DNA from: Kitasatospora aureofaciens
Lineage (GTDB): Bacteria > Actinomycetota > Actinomycetes > Streptomycetales > Streptomycetaceae
Direction of reading: 5' to 3'
DNA: 64,000 nucleotides
Assembly: GCF_001188955.3 (NCBI RefSeq)
Contig: NZ_JPRF03000001.1
Coordinates: 620,001 to 684,000, forward strand
Shown here: piece by piece, positions 15,306-23,732 of the stretch
Layout: every line of letters starts with the position of its first letter
Position numbering within the stretch: position 1 is the stretch's first letter
The notes under the pieces: model-generated
Seen by the model: only the letters and a program-made list of their open reading frames with translations
The model's database searches: none
What the model was told of the DNA's origin: nothing
Position numbers and translations under genes: made by a program

Positions 15306-16229
15306 TCAGGAGAGCGCGGCCAGCGCCTGCGCGGCGAGCATCTGCTCCAGGGCCAGCAGGGCGTGTGGGGCGTGCCGGGTGTCGATGCGGACGGCGTAGA
15401 TGAAACGCGTCAGCTCGGGCTCGGCCAACGGGCGCGCCACGACCTGGGTGGTACCGCGGGGGAGCGCCAGCTGCGGCATGACGGCGACGCACAGGCCCGC
15501 GGCCACGAAGCCGAGCACGGTGTTGAAATCGTCCCCCTCGTACTCCAGGCGCGCCCGGAACCCCGGCGTCTTGGCGATCTGGGCGAGCAGTTCCAGGCGC
15601 AGCGCTGCTTCCGGAGCCGCGATCCAGGTCTCGGACGCGAGGCTGGCCAGGTCGATGACCTCCCGGTCGGCGAGGTGGTGGCCGGCCGGGACCACCGCCA
15701 CGACCGGATCCCGCGCGACCAGCGTCCGGCGCAGCGTCCGGGGCGGGGGCTGGGGTATGAAGTCGTAGTCGTAGCTGAGGGTGAGGTCCATGTCTCCGCG
15801 CTTGAGGCGGCTGTAGCCCGCTTCGGGCTCCAGTTGGGAGAGGCTGACCCGCACGTCGGGGTACGTCGTGTGCAGCTGCGCAAGCGCCTTCGGGACGATG
15901 CTGGTGGCGGCGGAGGCGAAGGCGGCGAGCCGGATCCGCCCGGCTGTGCCGGCGCGCATGGCGTCGAGTTCGACGGAGGCCGCCGCCAGGGCGCTCCTGA
16001 CACCCTGCTCGGCGTCGAGGAGGACCTCGCCGGCCGGGGTGGGCCGTACGGGCCGGCGCTCCAGCACCCTGAGACCCGTACGGCGTTCGAGTTCGGCGAT
16101 CTGCTGCGAGACGGCGGGTGCGCTGTAACCCAGCTCACGTGCGGCGGAGTTGAAGGAACCGTGGCGGACCACGGCTTCGAGGGTGGCGAGCAGACGGGGG
16201 TCCAGTCTCTGCATGGGGTTAACGCTCAC
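15306..16229 (-). CDS. LysR family transcriptional regulator
   Basis: A 307-residue LysR protein. The N-terminal winged helix-turn-helix (LATLEAVVRHGSFNSAAREL, then SAPAVSQQIAELERRTGL, near 14-55) is followed by a periplasmic-binding-type effector domain (about 93-300). The GTG at 16229 gives MSVNPMQRL; the ATG at 16214 (MQRLDPRLL) is equally possible and neither has a strong ribosome site. A 14-bp arabinose-type operator look-alike spans the GTG. It is divergent from the asparagine operon across 392 bp, but LysR proteins usually control a divergent neighbour and here the asparagine genes have their own FadR-type regulator. The effector is unknown. Confidence 0.88.
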   Translation of the reverse strand: MSVNPMQRLDPRLLATLEAVVRHGSFNSAARELGYSAPAVSQQIAELERRTGLRVLERRPVRPTPAGEVLLDAEQGVRSALAAASVELDAMRAGTAGRIRLAAFASAATSIVPKALAQLHTTYPDVRVSLSQLEPEAGYSRLKRGDMDLTLSYDYDFIPQPPPRTLRRTLVARDPVVAVVPAGHHLADREVIDLASLASETWIAAPEAALRLELLAQIAKTPGFRARLEYEGDDFNTVLGFVAAGLCVAVMPQLALPRGTTQVVARPLAEPELTRFIYAVRIDTRHAPHALLALEQMLAAQALAALS

Positions 16230-16230
16230 T
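16217..16230. promoter_or_regulatory. Arabinose-type operator look-alike at the LysR start
   Basis: GGTTAACGCTCACT differs at only the first base from the site upstream of abfB (TGTTAACGCTCACT, 38833-38846). No TTGACR box is found 7-8 bp away on either side, unlike the best sites of this type, so function is doubtful. Confidence 0.35.
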
Positions 16231-16382
16231 TAACTGTCGCGAAGACGTCTTTTCTTGTACTTGAAGGTGAACGGCAGCAGGATTCTTGCTTGCGGCCCGG
16301 ATGCGCAAGCCAACGCCTCCGCGCGGTGGCCGATCGCTTCGCCCCGCGGTTTGCGTCCGTGCGCCGCAGCGCCGTGCACCCC

Positions 16383-16438
16383 CTCCTCCGTCGCCCACCC
16401 ACCCGAACGCATGGCCGGGTGGGTGGGCGACGGAGGAG
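16383..16438. promoter_or_regulatory. Perfect 23-bp hairpin in the LysR/asparagine-operon intergenic region
   Basis: Bases 16383-16405 are exactly complementary to 16416-16438, with a 10-nt loop (aacgcatggc). The 392-bp gap 16230-16621 contains this hairpin and, at its right end, the leaderless promoter of the asparagine regulator. The hairpin lies about 150 bp upstream of that promoter, so it is not in the operon's mRNA. It could terminate an unseen transcript, insulate the divergent genes, or bind protein as cruciform DNA. Confidence 0.7.
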
Positions 16439-16586
16439 ACGGCCGTTGACCATAACCCCCAGTCCCGGAAGGAAGCGCCGTGCGCAGGCCCCTCTCCACC
16501 GCGAGCGCCCGCCTGGGCCGTGCCTTTCGGCGGACCGCGCGAACTCGAGTTCGCCCCAGTGGAGTTGAGCTTTCACTCCGAGTGTC

Positions 16587-16638
16587 TTGACATCATCGTA
16601 CGAATCCCTCAGGATCACCCCGTGAACCTGTCAGACAG
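16587..16638 (+). promoter_or_regulatory. Leaderless promoter and FadR-type operator of the asparagine operon
   Basis: TTGACA (16587-16592), a 17-bp spacer and CAGGAT (16610-16615), then the GTG start at 16622 only 6 nt later, which is where transcription should begin. The palindrome CTGTC-A-GACAG (16628-16638) has the GTC-N-GAC core of FadR-type GntR operators and lies within the first 17 transcribed bases, ideal for autorepression. Confidence 0.75.
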
Positions 16639-17356
16639 CCAGACAGTCAGTCCGGTGCCCCGGCGCGTGAGCGCGATGGAAGCGGTGTTCGGTCATCTCC
16701 GCGGTGCCATCGAGCGAGGCGAGTACGCGGTGGGGGACAAGCTCCCCTCCGAAGCGGAGCTCTGCCGCGCCCTGGAGGTCAGCCGGCCCGTGCTGCGGGA
16801 GGCGCTCCGGGCGCTCCAGACCATGGGACTGACCGTCTCCAAGACCGGGAAGGGCACCTTCGTCGTGGCGAACACGGTCGAGGACCCCACCTTCGGCGAC
16901 TACGCGGCCAGCGACCTCCTGGAGGTGCGTCGGCACGTCGAGATCCCGGTCGCCGGGTACGCGGCGCTGCGCCGCACCCCGGAGGACCTGGACCACCTGG
17001 CCCACCTGCTCGACCGGATGGAGCGGGAGACCGACACCACGGCGTGGGTCGCCCTGGACACCGTCTTCCACCTGGCAGTGGCCGAAGCCTCCCGCAACCC
17101 GGTCTTCCGCAAGGTCATCGAGGAGATCCGCGACGCACTGGCGCGTCAGTCGGCCTTCCTCAACGAGCTCGGCGATCGACGCGAGCAGTCCAACTGCGAG
17201 CACCGGGCGATCGTCGAAGCACTGATCGACGGGTCCGAGCCGGACGCGGTGGAAGCCATGTCCCACCACCTGCGCCGCGTCGAGGCGACCCTCACCGACA
17301 TCGTGCGCCCTCAGCGCACGGACATCCCCCCAACAGAAGGCAGACCCGAGGCGTGA
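16622..17356 (+). CDS. GntR/FadR-family regulator of the asparagine operon
   Basis: A 244-residue regulator starting at GTG 16622 ([20 protein letters not shown]), which appears leaderless. A winged helix-turn-helix (about 20-80: [40 protein letters not shown]) is followed by an FCD ligand-binding domain (about 98-230) with [14 protein letters not shown] and SHHLRRVE, which carry histidines typical of the metal site. Its stop overlaps the permease start (GTGA), so the two are translationally coupled. Gene content points to L-asparagine or L-aspartate as effector (inference). An identical operator half a gene cluster away, at 13690-13707, suggests at least two targets. Confidence 0.9.
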   Translation: MNLSDSQTVSPVPRRVSAMEAVFGHLRGAIERGEYAVGDKLPSEAELCRALEVSRPVLREALRALQTMGLTVSKTGKGTFVVANTVEDPTFGDYAASDLLEVRRHVEIPVAGYAALRRTPEDLDHLAHLLDRMERETDTTAWVALDTVFHLAVAEASRNPVFRKVIEEIRDALARQSAFLNELGDRREQSNCEHRAIVEALIDGSEPDAVEAMSHHLRRVEATLTDIVRPQRTDIPPTEGRPEA

Positions 17357-18792
17357 GCGAGCAGTTCCTCAAAGACGAGAAGCGCCCCTCCACCCGTCAC
17401 GTCGACGCCGGGGACACCGGCTACAGCAAGTCCTTGAAACCCCGGCACGTCAACATGATCGCCATCGGCGGCGCCATCGGCACCGGCCTGTTCCTCGGCG
17501 CCGGCGGCCGCCTCGCCGATGCCGGGCCCTCCCTTTTCGTCGCCTACGCGGTGTGCGGGGTGTTCGCGTTCCTCGTCGTGAGAGCGCTCGGTGAACTCGT
17601 CCTGTACCGGCCGTCCTCCGGAGCCTTCGTCTCCTACGCCCGGGAGTTCCTGGGCGAGAAGGGGGCGTACACCGCGGGCTGGATGTACTTCCTGAACTGG
17701 GCGACCACCGGTATCGCCGACATCACCGCGGTGGCCACGTACGCCCACTACTGGCACCTGTTCTCCGACGTCCCGCAGTGGGTGATCGCGCTCGTGGCCC
17801 TGGCGGTGGTCCTCACCGTGAACCTCATCTCGGTGCGGATCTTCGGCGAACTGGAGTTCTGGTTCGCCATCGTGAAGGTCAGCGCGCTGGTCGTCTTCAT
17901 GGGCATCGCGATCGTCCTCCTGGTCACCCGGCACCCGGTGGACGGCACCGTGCCCGGCCCCTCCCTGGTCACCGACAACGGCGGCATCTTCCCCAACGGT
18001 CTGCTGCCGATGCTGCTGATCATCCAGGGCGTCGTCTTCGCCTACGCCTCCGTCGAACTGGTCGGCGTCACGGCCGGGGAGACGGAGAACCCCGAGAAGA
18101 TCATGCCGAAGGCGATCAACTCGATCATGTGGCGGGTGGGCCTGTTCTACGTCGGCTCGGTGCTCCTGCTGTCGATGCTGCTGCCGTGGAACAGGTACAC
18201 CGCCGGTCAGAGCCCCTTCGTCACCGTGCTGTCCCACATCGGGGTGCCGGCCGCGGGCAGCGTGATGAACCTGGTGGTCCTCACCGCGGCGATGTCCTCG
18301 CTCAACTCCGGCCTCTACTCCACCGGCCGCATCCTGCGCTCGATGGCCGTCAACGGCTCGGCCCCGCGCTTCACCGCCCGGATGAGCCGCAGTCAGGTGC
18401 CCTACGGCGGCATCCTGCTCACCAGCGGCATGTGCGTCCTCGGCGTGGTCCTCAACTACGTGGTGCCCGCCGACGCGTTCGAGATCGTGCTCAACCTCGC
18501 GGCGATCGGCATCCTCGCCACCTGGGGCATGATCATGATCTGCCACCTCTTCTTCTGGCGGAAGACCCGAGCCGGTGAACTGACCCGCCCCGCCTACCGG
18601 CTGCCGGGCTCGCCCTGGACGGAGCTCGTGACGCTGGCCTTCCTCGTCACCGTCCTGGTCCTGATGTACGCCGACGGCGGTGCCGGCCGTACCACCGTCC
18701 TGTGCGTACCGCTGATCGCCGCCGTGCTGGTCGCCGGCTGGTACGCGATCCGAGGCCGTGCCGGGCGCGCGGCCGCCGGGTCCGACGACTGA
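17353..18792 (+). CDS. ansP: Amino acid permease, probably L-asparagine permease
   Basis: A 479-residue APC-superfamily (AAT family) proton symporter with about 12 membrane helices. The family hallmark [20 protein letters not shown] starts near residue 32. [20 protein letters not shown] and [20 protein letters not shown] are also typical of AnsP, GabP and LysP-type carriers. The GTG start overlaps the regulator stop by 4 nt. Downstream lie an asparaginase and aspartate ammonia-lyase, which makes asparagine the most likely substrate. The exact specificity cannot be read from sequence. Confidence 0.88.
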   Translation: MSEQFLKDEKRPSTRHVDAGDTGYSKSLKPRHVNMIAIGGAIGTGLFLGAGGRLADAGPSLFVAYAVCGVFAFLVVRALGELVLYRPSSGAFVSYAREFLGEKGAYTAGWMYFLNWATTGIADITAVATYAHYWHLFSDVPQWVIALVALAVVLTVNLISVRIFGELEFWFAIVKVSALVVFMGIAIVLLVTRHPVDGTVPGPSLVTDNGGIFPNGLLPMLLIIQGVVFAYASVELVGVTAGETENPEKIMPKAINSIMWRVGLFYVGSVLLLSMLLPWNRYTAGQSPFVTVLSHIGVPAAGSVMNLVVLTAAMSSLNSGLYSTGRILRSMAVNGSAPRFTARMSRSQVPYGGILLTSGMCVLGVVLNYVVPADAFEIVLNLAAIGILATWGMIMICHLFFWRKTRAGELTRPAYRLPGSPWTELVTLAFLVTVLVLMYADGGAGRTTVLCVPLIAAVLVAGWYAIRGRAGRAAAGSDD

Positions 18793-18892
18793 CAACGGGC
18801 GGCGGACCTCGACGCGGAGACGGTTCCGCCGCTGTCGGGGGCCGCCGCCCGGCCGACGAACCGGCAGTGACCCACCATCGATCGAGGCAGTG

Positions 18893-19909
18893 ATGCACAG
18901 AAGTACCCCTGCGGACGCACCCGCGATCCGCGAGCCCCGGCACGTCCCCGTGGCCCACGTCACCCGTGGCGGCGTGATCGAGGGAGTCCACCACGGATCC
19001 GTCGTCGTCCTCGACGGCGACGGCGCGGTCCGGTTCCGGCTCGGCGACACCGAGGCCGCCTTCTACCCCCGATCCGCCCTCAAGCCGCTCCAGGCCGTCG
19101 CCATGGTGCGCGCCGGGCTGCCGCTCGACGGCGAACTCCTCTCCCTCGCGATGGGCAGCCACTCCGGAGAGGAGCGCCACCTCGCGGGCACCCGACGGAT
19201 CCTCGAACTGGCCGGTCTCGGGGAGGACCACCTGCGCAACGTACCGGACCTCCCGTACGACCCCTCGGTGCGGGACACCTGGGTCCGGAGTGGGCGCCCG
19301 CCCTCCCGCCTCGCCCAGAACTGCTCCGGCAAGCACGCTGCGATGCTCTACCTCTGCCGGCTCAACGGCTGGCCGCTGGAGACGTACCTCGACCCCGCGC
19401 ACCCGCTCCAGATCGCCGTGGCCGAGGTCGTCCAGGAGTTCACCGGCCAGCGCGCCGCCCATGTCAGCGTGGACGGCTGCGGCACCCCGCTGTTCGCCGT
19501 CTCCCTGCACGGCCTGGCCCGTGCCGCCGCCCGGATCGCCACGGCGCCCCCGGGCACTCCCGGGTACCGGGTCGCGGACGCGCTGCGCGGTCACCCGGAG
19601 ATGGCGTCGGGGACCGGACGGGACACGGCCGCGCTGATGCGCGCGGTACCGGGACTGCTCGCCAAGGACGGCTTCGAGGGCGTCCAGATCGCCGCGCTGC
19701 CGGACGGCCGCGCCATCGCCGTGAAGATCGCGGACGGGGCGAACCGGGCGCGGATCCCGGTGGCGGCGGCGGCCCTGACGCTGGCGGGCGTCGATCCCCG
19801 CCTGCTGGTGGACTGCGCCGGTGAGGCGACGTCGGGCGGCGGCCGGCGCGTCGGCAGCGTACGGCCGGTACCGGCGCTGGCCCCGCACACCCTCACCCGT
19901 CCCGCGTGA
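18893..19909 (+). CDS. L-asparaginase, PF06089 (rhizobial ReAV-like) family
   Basis: A 338-residue enzyme hydrolysing L-asparagine to aspartate and ammonia. It belongs to the serine/zinc class typified by Rhizobium etli ReAV, not to the common AnsA/AnsB fold. Visible signature residues are Ser61-x-x-Lys64 in YPRSALKPLQ, Ser89 in MGSHSGEE, Cys144 and Lys147 in QNCSGKHAAM, and Cys196 in VDGCGTP. The Cys/Lys residues are those that form the unusual zinc site in ReAV. No signal peptide is present, so it is cytoplasmic. ATG 18893 follows GAGG at 6 nt. It sits 100 nt after the permease gene and before aspA in the same operon. Confidence 0.9.
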   Translation: MHRSTPADAPAIREPRHVPVAHVTRGGVIEGVHHGSVVVLDGDGAVRFRLGDTEAAFYPRSALKPLQAVAMVRAGLPLDGELLSLAMGSHSGEERHLAGTRRILELAGLGEDHLRNVPDLPYDPSVRDTWVRSGRPPSRLAQNCSGKHAAMLYLCRLNGWPLETYLDPAHPLQIAVAEVVQEFTGQRAAHVSVDGCGTPLFAVSLHGLARAAARIATAPPGTPGYRVADALRGHPEMASGTGRDTAALMRAVPGLLAKDGFEGVQIAALPDGRAIAVKIADGANRARIPVAAAALTLAGVDPRLLVDCAGEATSGGGRRVGSVRPVPALAPHTLTRPA

Positions 19910-19959
19910 CCGACCCCCGACCCGTGACCACCCCACCTCAGGAAGAGGACCCGCACACG

Positions 19960-21369
19960 ATGACGACCGCCACCCGGAGCGAACACGACCTGCTCGGCGA
20001 CCGCGACGTCCCCGCCGACGCCTACTGGGGCGTCCACACCCTGCGCGCGACCGAGAACTTCCCGATCACGGGCACGCCCATCTCCACGTACCCGCACCTG
20101 ATCGACGCCCTCGCCGCCGTCAAGGAGGCCGCCGCCCTCGCCAACGAGGAACTCGGCCTGCTGGAGCCCCGGAAGGCCGCCGCGATCGTCGCCGCCTGCC
20201 GGGAGATACGCGGCGGAAAGCTGCACGACCAGTTCGTCGTCGACGTCATCCAGGGCGGCGCCGGCACCTCGACCAACATGAACGCCAACGAGGTCGTCGC
20301 CAACCGGGGGCTGGAGCTGCTGGGACACGCCAAGGGCGAGTACCCGCACCTGCACCCCAACGAGGACGTCAACCTCGGCCAGTCCACCAACGACGTCTAC
20401 CCGACCGCCGTCCGGATCGCCACCGTCTACGCGGTGCGTGGCCTGCTCGACGCGATGGCCGTCCTCCAGGACGCCTTCGCCCGCAAGGCCGTCGAGTTCC
20501 GGGACGTCCTGAAGATGGGCCGCACGCAGTTGCAGGACGCCGTGCCGATGACCCTTGGTCAGGAGTTCTCGGCTTTCGCGGTCATGCTGGACGAGGACCG
20601 CAGCCGGCTCGCGGAGGCCGTGGAGCTGATCTACGAGATCAACCTCGGCGCCACCGCGATCGGCACGGGCCTCAACGCTCCGGCCGGATACGCCGAGGCA
20701 GCCCGCCGCCACCTCGCGGACATCTGCGGGCTGCCCCTGGTCACCGCCGCCAACCTGGTCGAGGCCACCCAGGACTGCGGCGCGTTCGTCCAGATGTCCG
20801 GCGTGCTCAAGCGCATCGCCGTCAAGCTGTCGAAGACCTGCAACGACCTACGACTGCTCTCCTCCGGGCCGCGGGCGGGCCTGGGCGAGATCAACCTGCC
20901 GCCGGTGCAGGCCGGTTCGAGCATCATGCCCGGCAAGGTGAACCCGGTGATCCCCGAGGTCGTCAACCAGGTCGCCTTCGAGGTGATCGGCAACGACGTC
21001 GCGGTCACCATGGCCGCCGAGGCGGGCCAGCTCCAGCTCAACGCCTTCGAGCCGATCATCCTGCACTCGCTGTCGGAGTCGATCACCCATCTGCGCGCCG
21101 CCTGCCTCACCCTGGCCGAGCGCTGCGTCGTCGGCATCACCGCCAACACCGAGGTGCTGCGCGCGACCGTCGAGAACTCCATCGGCCTCGTCACCGCCCT
21201 CAACCCGCACATCGGGTACACGGCCGCCACCGAGATCGCCAAGGAGGCCCTCGCCAGCGGCCGCGGCGTGGCCGAACTCGTTCTGGAGAAGGGCCTGTTG
21301 CCGGCAGAGCGGCTCGCCGCCCTGCTGCGGCCCGAGGTGATCGCGGGCAGCGGAGCCCCCGCCGCCTGA
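19960..21369 (+). CDS. aspA: Aspartate ammonia-lyase
   Basis: A 469-residue fumarase/aspartase-superfamily enzyme converting L-aspartate to fumarate and ammonia. The signature GSSIMPGKVNPVIPE is intact, as are GGAGTSTNMNANEVVANR, LGQSTNDVYPTA and GRTQLQDAVPMTLGQEF. The ATG at 19960 is chosen because AGGAAGAGGA lies upstream; an in-frame GTG at 19906 overlaps the asparaginase stop and is an alternative coupled start. With the permease and asparaginase it completes asparagine uptake and conversion to fumarate plus two ammonia. A strong hairpin terminator follows. Confidence 0.94.
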   Translation: MTTATRSEHDLLGDRDVPADAYWGVHTLRATENFPITGTPISTYPHLIDALAAVKEAAALANEELGLLEPRKAAAIVAACREIRGGKLHDQFVVDVIQGGAGTSTNMNANEVVANRGLELLGHAKGEYPHLHPNEDVNLGQSTNDVYPTAVRIATVYAVRGLLDAMAVLQDAFARKAVEFRDVLKMGRTQLQDAVPMTLGQEFSAFAVMLDEDRSRLAEAVELIYEINLGATAIGTGLNAPAGYAEAARRHLADICGLPLVTAANLVEATQDCGAFVQMSGVLKRIAVKLSKTCNDLRLLSSGPRAGLGEINLPPVQAGSSIMPGKVNPVIPEVVNQVAFEVIGNDVAVTMAAEAGQLQLNAFEPIILHSLSESITHLRAACLTLAERCVVGITANTEVLRATVENSIGLVTALNPHIGYTAATEIAKEALASGRGVAELVLEKGLLPAERLAALLRPEVIAGSGAPAA

Positions 21370-21391
21370 CGAACCAGGAAGGGCCGAACGA

Positions 21392-21426
21392 CGCGCCGCC
21401 GCACCGGAGTTCGGTGCGGCGGCGCG
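21392..21426. terminator. Bidirectional terminator between aspA and ptsI
   Basis: A perfect 15-bp stem (CGCGCCGCCGCACCG with its complement) and a 5-nt loop between converging genes. Confidence 0.85.
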
Positions 21427-21454
21427 CTGCTCGGTCCCGGTGGACGACGACGGC

Positions 21455-23101
21455 TCAGCGTTCCGACATGCGCGACATGACCTCGGCGCGCGCGGTCGCG
21501 GCGTCGTCGGCGAGCAGGGCCAGCCCGGCGAGTTCGCGGCACTGCGCGAGAGTGTGGGCGGCCAGCGCCGCCCGCAGCCCGGGGAGGGAGACAGGCGCGG
21601 CGGACAGGCTGGTGATCCCGAGGCCGACCAGCACCAGGGCGAGTGCCGGGTCGGCGGCGGCCTCGCCGCAGACGCCGATCGGACGGCCGTGCCCGGCCGC
21701 CGACCGCGCCGCGGTGGCGACCAGTTCGAGCAGGGCGGGCTGCCAGGGGTCGAGCAACTCGGCGAGGTCGCCGAGCGTCCGGTCGGCCGCGAAGGCGTAC
21801 TGGGCCAGGTCGTTGGTGCCGACGCTGAAGAAGTCGCAGGACTCGGCCAGTCGGTCGGCGCGCAGGGCGGCCGCCGGGACCTCGATCATGGCACCGGCCA
21901 TCGGCAGGCCGTGCGCGCGGGCCCGGGCGGCGAACTCGGCGGCCTCACGCGGGACGGACACCATCGGGGCCATCACCCAGACCTGCGCGGTGCTGTCCCG
22001 GGCGGCTTCGGCGATCGCGGCGAGCTGGGTCTCCAGGAGCTGCGGATCGCGCACGGCGCTCCGCAGACCGCGCACGCCCAGCGCGGGGTTCTGCTCGTCG
22101 GCGGAGAGGACGAAGGGCAGCGGTTTGTCGGCGCCCGCGTCCAGCGTGCGCACGACCACCCGGCGGCCGGCGAACGCCGCGAAGGTCTTCCGGTAGGCGG
22201 CGGCCTGTTCGGCGAGGCCCGGAGCCTCGGCGCGGTCCAGGAAGAGGAACTCGGTACGGAACAGCCCCACCCCCTCGGCGTCGGCAGCGGCCGCGCCGGC
22301 CAGTTCGTGCGGCGCGCCCAGATTGACCAGCAGAGAGACCGGGTGGCCGTCCGCGGTGCGGCCGGGCCCCTGGAACCCGGCCAGCAGCTCGCGGCGCCGG
22401 TGCTCGTGCGCGGCGGCCCGCTCGACCGCTTCCGGACTCGGGTCGGGCTCGACCACGCCGTCCGCGCCGTGCACCAGGACCTGCTGTCCGTCCGCCAGTT
22501 CCGAGGCGCCCGTGCAGCCGACCACCGCGGGCACGCCGAGGGCCTTGGCGAGGATGGCCGTGTGGCTGGTCGGTCCGCCGCGAACGGTGACCAGGGCCAG
22601 CACCCGTTCGGGATCGAGCAGCGCGGTGTCGGCGGGCGCCAGGTCCTCGGCGACCAGGACGTACCGGTGCCCGGGGTCGGGCAGGCCCGGCGTCGGCAGG
22701 CCGAGCAGGTGGGCCACCGCGCGGTCGCGCAGGTCGTCCAGGTCGGGGGCGCGTTCCGCGAAGTAGCCGCCGGCGGCGACCAGCGCGGCGCGGAAGCCGT
22801 CGAAGGCGGTGGCGAGCGCGTGGGCGCCGTCGGTGCCCTGCTCGGCGAGCCCGGCGGCCCGGTCGGCGAGCGCGGGGTCGGCGGCCATCATGGTCAGGGC
22901 CGAGAGCACCTGGGAGCCGGTGCCGCTCGTACGGGCGGCGCGCTCCTCCAGGTCGGTGACGACCGCACCGAGGGCGGCGCGGACCGCCGCCGCCTCGGCC
23001 GCCGGGTCGGCGACGGCCCTCGGCGCGGGCAGTGCCGGGACGGGTGCCATGCGGGCGACCGGGCCCGCCGCGCTGCCGGTGCCGACGCCGATCCCGCGCA
23101 T
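21455..23101 (-). CDS. ptsI: PTS Enzyme I (phosphoenolpyruvate-protein phosphotransferase)
   Basis: A 548-residue Enzyme I, which moves phosphate from PEP to HPr. The phosphorylated histidine is His180 in GGPTSHTAILA. The PEP-binding barrel shows MIEVPAAALRADRLAE, GTNDLAQYAFAADRTLGD and GVCGEAAADPALA. The ATG giving MRGIGVGTGSAAGP begins 8 nt after the ptsH stop, so the two are coupled. It is divergent from the fructose genes; streptomycetes use few PTS sugars, and fructose and N-acetylglucosamine are the usual ones. Confidence 0.95.
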   Translation of the reverse strand: MRGIGVGTGSAAGPVARMAPVPALPAPRAVADPAAEAAAVRAALGAVVTDLEERAARTSGTGSQVLSALTMMAADPALADRAAGLAEQGTDGAHALATAFDGFRAALVAAGGYFAERAPDLDDLRDRAVAHLLGLPTPGLPDPGHRYVLVAEDLAPADTALLDPERVLALVTVRGGPTSHTAILAKALGVPAVVGCTGASELADGQQVLVHGADGVVEPDPSPEAVERAAAHEHRRRELLAGFQGPGRTADGHPVSLLVNLGAPHELAGAAAADAEGVGLFRTEFLFLDRAEAPGLAEQAAAYRKTFAAFAGRRVVVRTLDAGADKPLPFVLSADEQNPALGVRGLRSAVRDPQLLETQLAAIAEAARDSTAQVWVMAPMVSVPREAAEFAARARAHGLPMAGAMIEVPAAALRADRLAESCDFFSVGTNDLAQYAFAADRTLGDLAELLDPWQPALLELVATAARSAAGHGRPIGVCGEAAADPALALVLVGLGITSLSAAPVSLPGLRAALAAHTLAQCRELAGLALLADDAATARAEVMSRMSER

Positions 23102-23109
23102 CAGGTCCC

Positions 23110-23382
23110 TCACGCCGCGGCGTCGAGGTCGGAGGAGAGCAGGTCGGCGAGCGCCTCGAGCGCCTCCTCGGCCCCGTCGCCGGAGGCGGTGAGCTCCAGG
23201 GTGTCGCCGCATCGGGCGGCCAGGGCGAGGACGGACAGCAGACTGCGGGCGTCGACCGGGGCCTGGCCGGGGCGGCCGACGGTGACCTTGGCCTGCCGGC
23301 GGGAAGCGGCCTGGACGAACAGGGATGCCGGGCGGGCGTGCAGACCGCTGCTGGAGCCGACGGTGATCTGGATCGAGGGCAT
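23110..23382 (-). CDS. ptsH: PTS phosphocarrier protein HPr
   Basis: A 90-residue HPr. His15 in SSGLHARPAS is the phosphorylation site. The regulatory serine region of Firmicute HPr is represented by DARSLLSVLALAARCGD, which lacks a clear HPrK context, as is normal in actinobacteria. AAGGA precedes the ATG by about 8 nt. It is the first gene of a ptsH-ptsI operon read from a promoter at 23582-23611. Confidence 0.95.
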   Translation of the reverse strand: MPSIQITVGSSSGLHARPASLFVQAASRRQAKVTVGRPGQAPVDARSLLSVLALAARCGDTLELTASGDGAEEALEALADLLSSDLDAAA

Positions 23383-23581
23383 GGGGAGTCCTTGGGGGGA
23401 GATGGAGAAGACGGTCGCCGACCCGGGTGGGAACCGGGTCGGTGGGAGGGCGGATCCGGTGGCCCGCGCGAAGGGTGAAGCGCGGGCCACCGGGGCCGGG
23501 TGCCTGGTAATCGCATACGGGGGCGGTCGCGGAGACCGGGCACCCTGTGGTTTCACGCCCGTTTGAGCGTTGTTTCGGTTG

Positions 23582-23611
23582 GTTCTACGCCCGGTTACGC
23601 GGAGATGTCAA
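23582..23611 (-). promoter_or_regulatory. Promoter of ptsH-ptsI
   Basis: Minus-strand TTGACA (23611-23606), an 18-bp spacer and TAGAAC (23587-23582). About 200 nt of leader precede the ptsH start. The 329-bp gap 23383-23732 is otherwise a divergent regulatory region. The motif around 23561-23580 (GTTTGAGCGTTGTTTCGG) lies at the predicted start point and is the best place for a FruR operator, though I cannot confirm one. Confidence 0.6.
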
Positions 23612-23658
23612 CACATTCGGGCGCAATCCACGAATCCGGCGAGAGGTGGAACGACCTC

Positions 23659-23686
23659 TTGCTTTTCGGTCCGAAGCGCGTATGGT
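23659..23686 (+). promoter_or_regulatory. Probable promoter of fruR-fruK-fruA
   Basis: TTGCTT (23659-23664), a 16-bp spacer and TATGGT (23681-23686), placing transcription start some 20-40 nt before the regulator gene. Confidence 0.5.
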
Positions 23687-23732
23687 CGGGCTTCACCAGG
23701 CGTAAACGGACATGAAACGGACCCGAACCCAC

